The notes: generated from the sequence alone by a model not told the origin. Numbered from the stretch's first letter, positions 41,532 to 52,268 are shown. The stretch: 64,000 nucleotides of DNA from Profftia lariciata (GCF_020541265.1 NZ_CP045925.1:434001-498000); one strand, 5' to 3'. Translations and numbers: made by a program.

Positions 41532-42503
41532 GTGATTAAATTTGATAAATTTTATAAAATTATTGCAAATAGTAAATTAAGTAATTGGCTTGAGATTTTA
41601 CCAACACAGTTAACTATTTGGCAACGTTCTTCTTTGCATAGTAAATTTATATATTGGCGCAATATTGTTAAGAATCTTCCAAAAATAACACCATATTACT
41701 TAAACTTATTGAATAGTGTTAGTGCTCAAGGCAAAACTGAGCTATGTTCGAGTATTAAAAAAGATATTAAGATAATGTTACGTGCCTTAATGCCATGGCG
41801 CAAAGGACCTTTTAATTGTTATGGTATTTATATTGATACTGAATGGCGGTCTGATTTCAAATGGAATCGCGTATTACCGCACCTTTCTCTACTAAAAGGT
41901 CGTACTGTTCTTGACGTTGGTTGCGGTAATGGATATCATTTATGGAGAATGATTGGTGCTGGTGCAAAATTAGCTATTGGTATTGATCCAATGGCATTAT
42001 TTCTGTGTCAATTTGAAGCAATACGTAAATTATTAGGTCAAGATCAACGTGTACATATGTTACCGTTAGGTATCGAGCAATTACCAAAACTTGCTGCATT
42101 TGATACTGTATTTTCCATGGGAGTTTTATATCATCGTCGCTCTCCATTAGATCATATTAATCAATTAAAAGATCAATTAGTACAATATGGTGAGCTAGTT
42201 ATTGAAACGATTATAATAGAGGGTGATGACAATCAAATACTAGTTCCGTATGAACGTTATGCTCAAATGCGTAATGTATATTGTATTCCTTCAATTCAAT
42301 TACTAATAAAATGGCTTACAGCATGTGGTTTTATTGATGTACGCGCTGTTCATACTTGCCGAACTACACCTTATGAACAGCGATGTACTAATTGGATGAC
42401 AAAAAATTCTTTAGTTAACTTTCTTGATCCTAATAACCATAAAAAAACTATTGAAGGTCATCCAGCACCTATTCGTTCTATAATAATTGCTCGTAAACCA
42501 TAA
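41532..42503 (+). CDS. cmoB: tRNA U34 carboxymethyltransferase CmoB
   Basis: Transfers the carboxymethyl group from carboxy-SAM to 5-hydroxyuridine at tRNA position 34, letting single tRNAs read several synonymous codons; useful where tRNA sets are small. 323 residues, as in E. coli. GTG start. MPWRKGPF, IDTEWRSDFKW, the SAM motif DVGCGNG at 128-134, IGIDPMALFLCQFEA, SMGVLYHRRSPL and the EGHPAPIR tail are all conserved. Second gene of the cmoAB operon. Confidence 0.96.
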   Translation: MIKFDKFYKIIANSKLSNWLEILPTQLTIWQRSSLHSKFIYWRNIVKNLPKITPYYLNLLNSVSAQGKTELCSSIKKDIKIMLRALMPWRKGPFNCYGIYIDTEWRSDFKWNRVLPHLSLLKGRTVLDVGCGNGYHLWRMIGAGAKLAIGIDPMALFLCQFEAIRKLLGQDQRVHMLPLGIEQLPKLAAFDTVFSMGVLYHRRSPLDHINQLKDQLVQYGELVIETIIIEGDDNQILVPYERYAQMRNVYCIPSIQLLIKWLTACGFIDVRAVHTCRTTPYEQRCTNWMTKNSLVNFLDPNNHKKTIEGHPAPIRSIIIARKP

Positions 42504-43416
42504 TTAACATTATTAATAATATAGATTAAATCTTTTATCCTCGTTAATTTAAAAGATATACATTCATATTACATAAAATATAGTAAAATTTTCAATCATT
42601 TATTATCTATATAAATGTTATTATAAGATATTTAATACTAACAGTAGCATACCGTGTAACTAGTTGCTTAAATATTTATTTTATATAATATATAACATAT
42701 TGATTATTATTAGTATATTTTTCTTTTTTACTAAAAAGTAATAATTATAAAACATAGAATGCTTTTATTAGTAATAATTAATAAATAATAATCAATTTAT
42801 TATCACTATTGACAAAAATTTAATTTTTTAAATATTATTTAATATAATGATATTATATTTGTAATACAATGATTAAATAAAATAATTATTGATTATAATT
42901 AATTTATTTAATCTGCAGAATTTACTACAATTAAAATAATATTAATATTAAAATATGTAATATAGATATTACTTTAATTATATAAAATTAAATTAACAAT
43001 TATAGTATCTTTATTATAATGATGTGTATAATATAGGTAATATATTTATATATATTAATATTTTTATTACAAATAATACTTTAAAAGTATAAAAATTATT
43101 TTATACATACTTTATTTATACAGTAAATATACAATAAGATTATATGTAATAGAATTATAATCATTAAAATATATTATCATATGATTATATAATATTAGTA
43201 AAGTATAACAAATTCATCCAAAATATATAATAAGCATAATAAATATTAATAATATTTTTTAATTATATAATAAAAATAAATGAAATTATAAAAAATATAA
43301 GTTAATTAAACTTTTTATAATTATAATGTTAAACAATAGTAATAATACAATATATATACAAGTGAAGTATAATATTATTATAATGGTAATAATGACACTT
43401 ACTAAGGAGATCCTTA
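42504..43416. other. gene-free spacer between cmoB and yciC
   Basis: 913 bp, nothing recognisable. The only clear signal is the AAGGAGA ribosome binding site for yciC at 43404-43410. Confidence 0.6.
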
Positions 43417-44160
43417 ATGCCAATCACGGCTCGAAAGTTGTACCGTGACACTTTGAATTTTTTTCGTCATCAATTAAATACAATATGCCTTCTAGTATTA
43501 TTAACTGCATTAATATCAATAATTTTAAATCATTTATTTATGATAAATGGAGATGATTATAGTATTCTAAGTCACACTGATATCTCGTATAATACAGGCA
43601 TGGGATTGCAAGAGATCATTCAACAAATGACTTCTGCACAACAAAAAAGTCTTTTAAAAATTTCTCTTGCAGCTAGTTTTGCTGCCTTAATAAGTAATGT
43701 TATTTTGTTAGGAAGTATGCTAGTACTTATACCATATGCTTCTAAAGGTCAGCATCTTAGCCCATTACGTGCTATTTGTATTGCTATTCCAACTTTACCA
43801 TATCTAATATTACTTATGTTTGTATGTACTGTAATAGTACAATTAGGAATGACTGCATTTATTATACCTGGTATTGTTTTTGCAATAGGCCTTTCTTTAG
43901 CACCAATAATTATGTCTAAAGAAGGAACAGGTGTTGTTCAATCTATACATATTAGTTTTCGTTTAGCATTTGCTAATATACGCTTAATTATTCCAGCAAT
44001 TATTTTTTGGTTAGTTACAAAATTATCTCTTCTGATGTCATTAAAATTACTATTTACTTTACATCCAATTATTGCTATGCTAATAATAGCAGTATTAAGT
44101 AATTTAGTATCTGTATTATTAATTATATATTTATCACGTCTTTATATGCTTAAAAAATAG
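43417..44160 (+). CDS. yciC: YciC inner-membrane protein, UPF0259 family
   Basis: Multi-pass inner-membrane protein of unknown role, found next to ispZ (yciB) near the trp operon in enterobacteria. 247 residues, the same as E. coli. The N-terminus MPITARKLYRDTLNFFRHQ and C-terminus LLIIYLSRLYMLKK match the family; about six hydrophobic segments are visible from residue 20 onward. A strong Shine-Dalgarno sequence AAGGAGA precedes the ATG. No other yci or trp gene is adjacent here. Confidence 0.92.
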   Translation: MPITARKLYRDTLNFFRHQLNTICLLVLLTALISIILNHLFMINGDDYSILSHTDISYNTGMGLQEIIQQMTSAQQKSLLKISLAASFAALISNVILLGSMLVLIPYASKGQHLSPLRAICIAIPTLPYLILLMFVCTVIVQLGMTAFIIPGIVFAIGLSLAPIIMSKEGTGVVQSIHISFRLAFANIRLIIPAIIFWLVTKLSLLMSLKLLFTLHPIIAMLIIAVLSNLVSVLLIIYLSRLYMLKK

Positions 44161-45350
44161 CAAAAATATAAATTATATTATAATAACTATCTTTATAAAG
44201 ATACATTATCTTTGAAAAATAATGTTGCTGATAATTATATATTTAGTGTTTATAAATAATTTATTATCTAATCTATAATAAAATGATTTATGTAAAGAAG
44301 TAATAATTTTATCAATAAATTTATATAGTAATTTATACATAAAATTAATTATTATATTACTTATAATGTTAAAATTAAGTGTTTAATAATTTTATTTTTA
44401 ATAAAAATCATTAAAAACTTAATTTTCTTAAATTTATATAGTATTTCTGAAATATTATATTAATTTATACTTTATTAATAACATTATTACTTTAATAAAA
44501 GTTTTAAAAATAAATACAAAATACTATAATTTAGTTATTTATTATGTTACAATAATATTAATTATAATGTAATACTTTTCTTGAATAAAGATATTAAGTA
44601 TATATGTCGTAATGTATTAAGATTTTTATTATTTTTTATATTTATTGTAATAAATATTATATATGTAATATTTATTAACCATAACTTCATATATTACTTT
44701 GTAAGTTTATTACATTTATGTATATTTTTAATACTATTTCTCTTGCATCTATTTTTATAGATAAAATACAATCTATTTATATTATTAGTGGTGATAAATA
44801 GATAAAATAGTATTTTTTATGTTTTTATTAAATAAGTATAATACATAACTGTGCCTAAGTAATATATATTGATATATATAATTATATAGTTATTTATATT
44901 GAAAATTAATAAATTTGTAATACTATAATAATATAAAGATATTTTTTTGTAATCAATAACATTTATCTTATGCTTAAAATATCACAAAATAATTGATATA
45001 TTTATTTTATAAATAGGTATTAACATTGTATGTTTTATTATTCATACATAACGATACATAATAATTATTAGAATAATATTTAATTATAGATGCATAATAT
45101 AATTACTTTAGTATAGATATAATTATCTAATTTTATTTGCAAAAATTTTATTTTTATATATTTAAATAGTTCTAATATTTATTTTTATTTAAATAATATA
45201 TATTATCTATAAATAATATATATATTTGCTATACCTAGTATTATAAAAATTTTTATATATAAATTTTCACTAATTATTTTTTCGAGAAAGTTATATAATG
45301 AATATTATATTAATAATAACATTAGATGGTTAAATTTTATGTCATTTTGT
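44161..45350. other. gene-free spacer between convergent yciC and mnmE
   Basis: About 1.2 kb with no gene seen. Its right boundary is the long hairpin at 45351-45422. Confidence 0.6.
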
Positions 45351-45422
45351 TTTCTGTCTTGGTAAATAATATATCAATAACTTTCAATAAAGTGATTGAT
45401 ATATTATTTACCAAGACAGAAA
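45351..45422. repeat. long inverted repeat (hairpin) built on the mnmE 3' end
   Basis: Two 28-nt arms, 45351-45378 and 45395-45422, are perfect inverted copies. After one A/G mismatch (45379 and 45394) the pairing continues with ACTTT (45380-45384) and AAAGT (45389-45393) around a CAAT loop, so the arms span 34 positions with one mismatch. The right arm contains the last 19 nt of mnmE (FCLGK codons and the TAA stop) plus 9 nt beyond. The left arm is therefore an inverted duplicate of a gene end. Neither outer flank has a T run, so it is not a textbook intrinsic terminator, but it could stop or protect transcripts from both converging genes. Confidence 0.9.
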
Positions 45423-46771
45423 CTAGAAAAAATATGTCCTAGTAAATCATCAGACGTATATTTACCAACAATCTCATTTAAAGAATTTTGAGCTAAATGT
45501 AATTCTTCAGCCAACAATTCAAATTTATAAGTATTTAATAAATATTGTTTACTATATATCAAATGTTGTTTTGCTGTTTTTAATGCCTGTAAATGACGTC
45601 TACGAGCTAAAAATTGACCTTCTATATTATTAGTAAAACCCATACTCTTTTTAAGATAATTTCGTAGTATATCAATACCTTCACCTGTTAGAGCAGACAA
45701 TTTTATCAATGAGTAACCATTCATAGTAATCATATGACCCAAGGTCTCGCCTGTTATATCTATTTTATTACGTATAACCGTAATTGGTATTTTTTTTGGT
45801 AAGTAAGTAATAAAATCTGGTAAAATATTTGTAGGTTCAATAGCATTGGTAGTAGTACCATCAACGATTAAAAGTATATGATCAGCTTGATTAATTTCAT
45901 TCCAAGCTCGTTCTATGCCGATATTTTCTACTTCGTTATTTGCTATACATAATCCAGCAGTATCAATAATATGTAGCGGCATATTATCAATATGTATATG
46001 TTCGTGCAAAACATCACGTGTAGTTCCAGCTATTTGTGTAACAATAGCAATATTTCGACCAGATAATGCGTTTAATAAACTAGATTTTCCTGCATTAGGT
46101 CGTCCAGCAATTACTACTTTCATTCCTTCACGTAATACATATCCTTGTCGTGCTGCAGTAAAAACTAATTGTAATTCTTCTATCACTGCATACAACTGTT
46201 CTTTTATGTCTTTATAAGAAATATGATTAATATCTTCATCAGGAAAATCAATTGCTGCTTCAATAAAAATACGCATATTTGTAAGTAATTGAATTAATCT
46301 ATGAATACGTTGCGAAAAAACTCCTTGCAAAGAATTTACTGCTGAGCGAGCTGCTTGTTCTGAGCTTGCATCTATTAAATCGGCAATAGCTTCAGCTTGT
46401 GCTAAATCTATTTTATTATTAAGGAATGCACGTTTTAAGAATTCACCAGGATTAGCCATACGTACATCTTGAATCTCTAGACTATGTTTTAATAGCATAT
46501 CTAACATTACTGGTCCACCATGTCCTTGTAATTCTAGTACATCTTCACCAGTAAACGATTTTGGTCCCGGAAAATATAAAGCAATTCCTTTATCTAATAA
46601 GTTACCTTTGGTATCTTTAAAAGGTAAATATTCTGCATAGCGTGGCTTAGGTATTTTGCCTAATAATGCAATGGCTACTTGTGTAACCTGACAGCCTGAT
46701 ATTCTTATAATTCCTATACCGCCTTGTCCTGGAGGAGTTGCCTGAGCTACTATGGTATCTAAGTGAATCAT
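45404..46771 (-). CDS. mnmE: tRNA modification GTPase MnmE
   Basis: GTPase that, with MnmG, installs (carboxymethyl)aminomethyl on U34 of tRNAs. The ATG at 46771 is chosen over the one at 46789 because it leads directly into DTIVAQATPPGQGGIGIIRISG-type sequence; 455 residues against 454. The tetrahydrofolate-binding N-domain, a central helical domain and the inserted G domain (GRPNAGKSS around residue 225, DTAGL, RNKID) are complete. The C-terminal CLGK carries the catalytic cysteine. The final codons form one arm of the 45351-45422 hairpin. Last gene of the rpmH-rnpA-yidD-yidC-mnmE series. Confidence 0.96.
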   Translation of the reverse strand: MIHLDTIVAQATPPGQGGIGIIRISGCQVTQVAIALLGKIPKPRYAEYLPFKDTKGNLLDKGIALYFPGPKSFTGEDVLELQGHGGPVMLDMLLKHSLEIQDVRMANPGEFLKRAFLNNKIDLAQAEAIADLIDASSEQAARSAVNSLQGVFSQRIHRLIQLLTNMRIFIEAAIDFPDEDINHISYKDIKEQLYAVIEELQLVFTAARQGYVLREGMKVVIAGRPNAGKSSLLNALSGRNIAIVTQIAGTTRDVLHEHIHIDNMPLHIIDTAGLCIANNEVENIGIERAWNEINQADHILLIVDGTTTNAIEPTNILPDFITYLPKKIPITVIRNKIDITGETLGHMITMNGYSLIKLSALTGEGIDILRNYLKKSMGFTNNIEGQFLARRRHLQALKTAKQHLIYSKQYLLNTYKFELLAEELHLAQNSLNEIVGKYTSDDLLGHIFSSFCLGK

Positions 46772-46863
46772 TTTATACTCTATTATCAAATATATGTAAA
46801 TATATTATAAATATTAAGTGATGTAATTATTAGTGATATATATTAAATTATAACACATTATAA

Positions 46864-48477
46864 TTATTGTTTGTCATAATTCTTTAAACCATTTTTATTA
46901 AAATTACGATATATAAGTTGTTGCTGCAAAATAGTTACTAAATTACTAACAATATAGTATAATACAAGACCTGATGGAAACCATAAAAAAAATACCGTAA
47001 ATATAACAGGCATTAACATCATAATTTTTTGTTGTATAGGATCAGTTACTGTAGTTGGTGATATTTTTTGAATTAAGAACATGGTAATACCCATAATAAT
47101 GGGTAAAATATAGTATGGATCTTGTGCAGATAGATCATGAATCCATAACCCGAATGATGCTTGACGTAATTCTACCGAACTAATTAACATATAATATAAA
47201 GCTAAAAAAATTGGCATTTGTATAATTAGTGGTAAACACCCACCTAATGGATTAACTTTTTCTGACTTATATAATGCTAGCATTTCTTCGCTCATACGGT
47301 GTTTATCATTTCCAATACGTTCTCTCATAGCTGAAAGCTTGGGTTGTAAAATACGCATCTTGGCTATAGAAGTATACTGTGCTTTAGTTAATGGATACAT
47401 TATACCACGTACAATAAAAGTAATTAAAATAATAGAGCATCCCCAATTATTAATAAAGCTATGAATAAATTGTAACAATTTAAATAAAGGTTGAGAAATA
47501 AACCATAACCATCCGTAGTCTACAGTTAAATCTAAATATGGTGCTACAGCAGCCATATTACTTTGTATTTCAGGTCCAACCCATAAAGTTGCATATAATA
47601 TTTTTTTAATTCCAGGAGCAATGATAACAGGTGCAGAATTAAAACCAATTATTGATAATTCATTATTTTTATTTGTGGTATAAAACTTATTTATACCTTG
47701 AATGTGAGGAATCCATGCAGTAGTAAAATATTGTTGTGACATTGCAATCCATCCAGCTTTAGTAGTTATGTTAAGTGGATTCTCATCAAACGCATACTTT
47801 TGATATTTATTATTACTTGAAGAATATACAGAGCCACGAAAAGTATGCAACGTAAAATTACCGCTACTATTTTTACGGTATCTTGGTAAATTAATAGACT
47901 GTTGTAACTGACCAAACATACTTAGATATAGAGATTTTTTGCTGGTATTGTGAATAGTATGGTATACTCCTATAGCATATTCACCACGTTTTAGAACAAA
48001 TGTCTTAGTGTATAAGACTCCATTTTGAGATTGATAATTTAAAGGAATAATTAATTTATTCTGATCTTTAGTTAATGTAAAAATATTATGATCAGTAGTA
48101 TATAAAGGAGTATAATTAGTTAAATGATCTGGATCATTATAATTCATTAGTCCACTTTTAGCTTGATAAATAAATTCTGGAGTAGTTTCTAATAATTTAA
48201 ATGGTGTCTTAGCACTTAAAGTTACTGGATAGGCTAATAAGTTAGCTTCTTCTATATCACCACCAAGAGTATTAATAGAAAGAGATAAGACATCAGTATT
48301 AACTGTAATTATCTTACCTTTATTACTTTTTAATATATTATTATTTACTTCATCTGTTTTTATAAAATTAATTTTTTGTTCTGTGGATTGATTATTATTG
48401 TCTGTTTGCCATTCTTGCCAGATCATAAAAGATACAAACAGTATAGCTATGAGGAGTAGATTGCGTTGCAAATCCAT
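46864..48477 (-). CDS. yidC: membrane protein insertase YidC
   Basis: Inserts proteins into the inner membrane alone or with SecYEG. 537 residues (E. coli 548). N-terminal membrane anchor MDLQRNLLLIAILF, a large periplasmic beta-supersandwich domain in the middle, then the conserved five-segment insertase core with NWGCSIILITFIVR (carrying the key arginine), MSEEMLALYKSEKVNPLGGCLP and a basic cytoplasmic tail. Begins 2 bp after yidD, so the two are co-translated. Confidence 0.96.
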   Translation of the reverse strand: MDLQRNLLLIAILFVSFMIWQEWQTDNNNQSTEQKINFIKTDEVNNNILKSNKGKIITVNTDVLSLSINTLGGDIEEANLLAYPVTLSAKTPFKLLETTPEFIYQAKSGLMNYNDPDHLTNYTPLYTTDHNIFTLTKDQNKLIIPLNYQSQNGVLYTKTFVLKRGEYAIGVYHTIHNTSKKSLYLSMFGQLQQSINLPRYRKNSSGNFTLHTFRGSVYSSSNNKYQKYAFDENPLNITTKAGWIAMSQQYFTTAWIPHIQGINKFYTTNKNNELSIIGFNSAPVIIAPGIKKILYATLWVGPEIQSNMAAVAPYLDLTVDYGWLWFISQPLFKLLQFIHSFINNWGCSIILITFIVRGIMYPLTKAQYTSIAKMRILQPKLSAMRERIGNDKHRMSEEMLALYKSEKVNPLGGCLPLIIQMPIFLALYYMLISSVELRQASFGLWIHDLSAQDPYYILPIIMGITMFLIQKISPTTVTDPIQQKIMMLMPVIFTVFFLWFPSGLVLYYIVSNLVTILQQQLIYRNFNKNGLKNYDKQ

Positions 48478-48479
48478 CT

Positions 48480-48737
48480 TTAATATTCTCTGTTATCATT
48501 AAGTGTTGGCGGTACGGGATCATCGCCACCTATGTGAAAAGGGTGGCATCTTAATACGCGTTTTAATATCAACCACGTTCCTTTTATTATTCCAAACCAA
48601 AAAATTGCTTCAATACCATATTGTGAGCAAGTCGGTTTAAAGCGACAATGTGTTCCTAGTATAGGACTAATAAAAATCTGATATCCGCGTATCAGATTTA
48701 TTAAAATACGTGAGACTATTAACAATGATGACGCCAT
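48480..48737 (-). CDS. yidD: membrane protein insertion factor YidD
   Basis: Small membrane-associated protein that assists YidC-dependent insertion. 85 residues, as in E. coli. GYQIFISPILG, HCRFKPTCSQYGIEA (paired cysteines) and CHPFHIGGDDPVP are the family signature. Overlaps the end of rnpA by 19 nt, the classic arrangement. Confidence 0.95.
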   Translation of the reverse strand: MASSLLIVSRILINLIRGYQIFISPILGTHCRFKPTCSQYGIEAIFWFGIIKGTWLILKRVLRCHPFHIGGDDPVPPTLNDNREY

Positions 48738-49060
48738 AACTGTTCCAAAATATATGTCAGCTTTTGATTATTTAGTTCTTGTGCTCTCTTTCTAACAATC
48801 ACCACAAAATCCATGGCAGGTAAAAAATATTGATTTAAACGAAAATATTCACGAGTTAAGCGTTTTATCCGATTACGCTCATGTGCACGTCTAATAGATT
48901 TTTTAGAAATTATAAGACCAAGTCGAGGGTGACTTAGTATATTTATACGTCCAAGTATAGTAATATAAGTAGTACTAGCTCTTTGTGGTTTTTCGAATAC
49001 AAAATTAAATTGTTTTGGAGTTAGTAAACGATACTCTTTAGAAAAAGTTAATTTAGCCAC
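48719..49060 (-). CDS. rnpA: ribonuclease P protein component
   Basis: Protein subunit of RNase P, which trims the 5' leader from tRNA precursors with the rnpB RNA. 113 residues (E. coli 119), GTG start. RLLTPKQFNFVF at the N-terminus and the RNA-binding signature RAHERNRIKRLTREYFR are intact. Lies 15 bp after rpmH and overlaps yidD. No rnpB-like RNA is seen in this window. Confidence 0.95.
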   Translation of the reverse strand: MAKLTFSKEYRLLTPKQFNFVFEKPQRASTTYITILGRINILSHPRLGLIISKKSIRRAHERNRIKRLTREYFRLNQYFLPAMDFVVIVRKRAQELNNQKLTYILEQLWRHHC

Positions 49061-49075
49061 AAAAAATTAACCGCA

Positions 49076-49216
49076 TTATTTAGAAACAGTAAGATGAACG
49101 CGTTTTTTAGCCCTGCGGCGAGCAAGCACCTGACGACCATTTTTAGTTGACATGCGAGCAAGAAAACCATGTAAGCGGTTACGCTTTAATATAGATGGCT
49201 GGAACGTGCGTTTCAT
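49076..49216 (-). CDS. rpmH: 50S ribosomal protein L34
   Basis: 46-residue basic ribosomal protein, too short for many gene finders. Reads MKRTFQPSILKRNRLHGF at the start and ends RAKKRVHLTVSK, with the same length as in E. coli. This stretch is visibly richer in G and C than anything around it. First gene of the rpmH-rnpA-yidD-yidC-mnmE cluster. dnaA, which normally lies divergently upstream, is absent. Confidence 0.97.
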   Translation of the reverse strand: MKRTFQPSILKRNRLHGFLARMSTKNGRQVLARRRAKKRVHLTVSK

Positions 49217-50456
49217 AATGATTTACCTAATTTACAGTAATTACTAATGAGTATTATTGTGAAAAAATGATTTTCTTAATAACATATTTTATTAAGAAAA
49301 ACTAATAAAGATACAGTATTCAAGATATTATTATAAGGCAACATAGTTTAAAAAACATTTTAATAATAAAAAATATTAGTATATAGATCCTCAACTATCA
49401 ATACTTTCTTAATGTTAAAATAATCAATAAAATTAATTTACATGTTAGTAGAGTATGGTCTTAGTTAAATTATTTTAAAATAAAAAATTATCTTATTATC
49501 AATAAGATATTGATGATCTAAAAATATTTTTATTGAATAACTATGATTTAAAAATATATAATTACTTTATGACTGATGCTAATTATTTAATGAATATATT
49601 TTAATTATCTATTTATCTATAGCAAGTATTATCAATAAAGCAAAAATATTCTAAATATGATTATTATTTAATATATATTATTAATATAAGTTATTATTAT
49701 TTATTATATTCATAATATAAGGATGTGTATTTTCTAAAATTTTATAAAAAAGATTATACTGATTACACTAATCAGTGTTGTATTGTATTATCTTAATTAC
49801 TAATTAGTTAGTCAGTAATAGTATAATTATAATATTGATACATAAGAAAATTAATCATGTATTAAATGAATTAGTTTTTAATATATTATACATTAATATT
49901 AAACATACAAAAACATGATATATCCATAAAAAATAAGTAATAGTATTATAAGATACAGTAATATTCTTTAGCAGAATAATACAGTATATATAATTAATAA
50001 TGTCACATTACTAATAAAGTATATTTTCTATAAAAAATTATTTATATTTAATATTATAAAATTAAATATTTTCTTCTGATAGATTTTAAGTTACTTATTA
50101 TTTGCATAATATTTAACAATATATCATCTATTACTAATTTTAAGAATATTGTTATTATAATTATTTTAAAAAATTGATTTTAACAAAGATTATTGCATAA
50201 AGTAAAAATAATCAATTTATTTTTTGATTTAATGTGTGGTTAAATTAAGTATAATGTATAATTAAAGTGTTTTGCTATATAAATTTATACTTGCGATAAG
50301 AAAAACTATATTGCTTATTATCTGTTGTATTGTAATGGATGCGTATTTTATTAACAAAATGCATTTAATAAAAAATATTTAAAATATTTATTAAATATTT
50401 TTACATAAAATATTTTTTTAATATAACACTCAATTTTTTTGTAAAAAATTTCAGTT
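49217..50456. other. gene-free region where dnaA would be expected
   Basis: 1.24 kb upstream of rpmH. In most gammaproteobacteria dnaA starts divergently here. I see no DnaA coding sequence and no cluster of DnaA boxes (TTATNCACA). A perfect 8-bp stem with CAC loop (ACTGATTA/TAATCAGT, 49758-49776) is present. The rpmH promoter must lie in the left part. Confidence 0.6.
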
Positions 50457-51245
50457 TTATATATCACAGGATAAATTTAAACCAAATAGACGGTTGAAAT
50501 TATTCGTAGTGTATTTTGTTATATCATCTAGTGATATATCTTTCAACATAGCTATATATGAAGCTATTTCTCGAACATAAGCTGGCTGATTCTGTTTACC
50601 TCGATATGGAACAGGAGATAAATATGGAGAGTCAGTTTCTACTAAAATATGATCATTAGGTATATATTTTACTACTTTACGTAGTGCATTAGCATTATCA
50701 AAAGTTACAATTCCAGAGAATGAAATATAGCAATTCATATCTAATAATTGTCGTGCAATATCGCGATCTGCAGTAAAACAATGCAAGACTCCACCACATT
50801 TGTGTATTTGTTCTTCACGTAAGATATCTAACGTATCTTTATTAGCATTACGCATATGTATAATAATAGGTTTATTTAAATCATGGCCTATCTGGATATG
50901 TTGACGAAAAGATTCTTGTTGTAAAGCAATATTGTTTTTATCGTAGTAATAATCTAATCCAGTTTCACCAATAGCAATTACTTCTGAATCTTTTGCAAGA
51001 TCAGATAGTTTATTAATATTATAATTGTCTGTTAAATATAATGGATGAATTCCGCAAGAAAATGCAACATTATTACGTTGTCCAATTTGCTCACGCATTA
51101 TTATATATCCAGATAACGTGGTTGATACTGCGAGAACAAAACCCACATTTTGAGATTTAGCATTTTCTAAAACATTTTCTATACTCATATGTAATTTTAT
51201 ATAATCTAATTTATCTAAATGACAATGTGAATCTACTAAATACAT
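50457..51245 (-). CDS. ycfH: TatD-family metal-dependent hydrolase YcfH
   Basis: Putative metal-dependent deoxyribonuclease/hydrolase of the TatD family; physiological substrate not settled. The ATG at 51245 is chosen because it yields MYLVDSHCHLD, aligned with E. coli MFLVDSHCHLD, and an AGG lies upstream; the alternative ATG at 51272 has no Shine-Dalgarno. 262 residues (E. coli 265). Metal ligands appear in HCHLD, GETGLDYYY, PIIIHMRNA, GGVLHCFT and ETDSPYLSP. Third gene of the tmk-holB-ycfH operon, as in E. coli. Confidence 0.94.
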   Translation of the reverse strand: MYLVDSHCHLDKLDYIKLHMSIENVLENAKSQNVGFVLAVSTTLSGYIIMREQIGQRNNVAFSCGIHPLYLTDNYNINKLSDLAKDSEVIAIGETGLDYYYDKNNIALQQESFRQHIQIGHDLNKPIIIHMRNANKDTLDILREEQIHKCGGVLHCFTADRDIARQLLDMNCYISFSGIVTFDNANALRKVVKYIPNDHILVETDSPYLSPVPYRGKQNQPAYVREIASYIAMLKDISLDDITKYTTNNFNRLFGLNLSCDI

Positions 51246-51281
51246 AATATATAACCTATTAAACAATTTCATTATAGTATG

Positions 51282-52268
51282 CTAACTACATTCTGTAAAA
51301 TTTTTATTCCATAAACATAGTTGATGTGTAAGCATAAGTTCACGATTCAATCCAATGACTGTTAGAAGTTGATGTCGGCAAAAGATACATTGTTTTAATT
51401 GTTGATGCAACTTCTTATTTGTTTGTATCATAGATAATTGATGTATTAATGGTTTATAATCTAAATTATCTAGTGTGTTTGTAATACCATGTTGTAATTT
51501 AATAGTATCTAATAAAAAAATACATAACCATGTTAAAGCATGGTTTACATTATCATGATTAAGACATGGCAATAATTGCATCCATTCGCGTTTAAGAATA
51601 GCTTTCTGTAATCCTTGTACAAGATTATTGCGTTGCTTCCATATATTTGGTTCAAGTATCTTTAATGCAGCAATAGGAGCGCCACTAGTTAAATGTAACG
51701 CTGTACGTATAGTTATATCATTGCTTAATTGTTGTTTATGTAACCAATTTATACTTTGATGTTCGCAGGGTATCGGTATATAAATATAAAAACAACGACT
51801 ACGTAAAGTTATGAGTAAATGAGCTGGATTACGAGTACCTAATAAAAAATAAGTTTGTTCTGGCGGTTCCTCAAGGGTTTTTAATAACGCATTAGTAGCT
51901 GATTCTGTTAGTATTTCTGCAAACGGTACATAAATTACTTTAGCCCCATCTTGTTGCGCATAAGTATATAGTTTTTGTATGACTTGACGTACTGATTCAA
52001 CACCTAAACTAGATTTATTTTTTTCTGGCTGTAGATAATAAAAATCTGGACATGTTCCAGATAACATTAAAAGACAACTATGACACTTACCACAACTTTT
52101 ATCTCCTTGCGGTCGTTGGCACATAAGCCAGCGACCAAGTGCATACATTAATGCATCATCGCCACACCCATCTAAGGAATGCACTAATAAAGCATGATGT
52201 CCTCTTCCAAGTTGATATTGCTTTAGTATTTGACGGTATATTTTATTTAACCATGGATACCAGTTCAT
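51282..52268 (-). CDS. holB: DNA polymerase III delta' subunit
   Basis: Stator subunit of the clamp loader that opens the beta sliding clamp. The ATG at 52268 is chosen because MNWYPWL matches E. coli MRWYPWL and the ATG overlaps the tmk stop as ATGA. 328 residues (E. coli 334). The zinc module cysteines are at 50, 59, 62 and 65, the E. coli positions; NALLKTLEEPP and the arginine-finger region LRSRC follow. Confidence 0.95.
   Translation of the reverse strand: MNWYPWLNKIYRQILKQYQLGRGHHALLVHSLDGCGDDALMYALGRWLMCQRPQGDKSCGKCHSCLLMLSGTCPDFYYLQPEKNKSSLGVESVRQVIQKLYTYAQQDGAKVIYVPFAEILTESATNALLKTLEEPPEQTYFLLGTRNPAHLLITLRSRCFYIYIPIPCEHQSINWLHKQQLSNDITIRTALHLTSGAPIAALKILEPNIWKQRNNLVQGLQKAILKREWMQLLPCLNHDNVNHALTWLCIFLLDTIKLQHGITNTLDNLDYKPLIHQLSMIQTNKKLHQQLKQCIFCRHQLLTVIGLNRELMLTHQLCLWNKNFTECS

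Noticed and set aside
45915..46217. 100-codon plus-strand frame opposite mnmE
   Set aside because: Antisense shadow of the conserved G-domain region.
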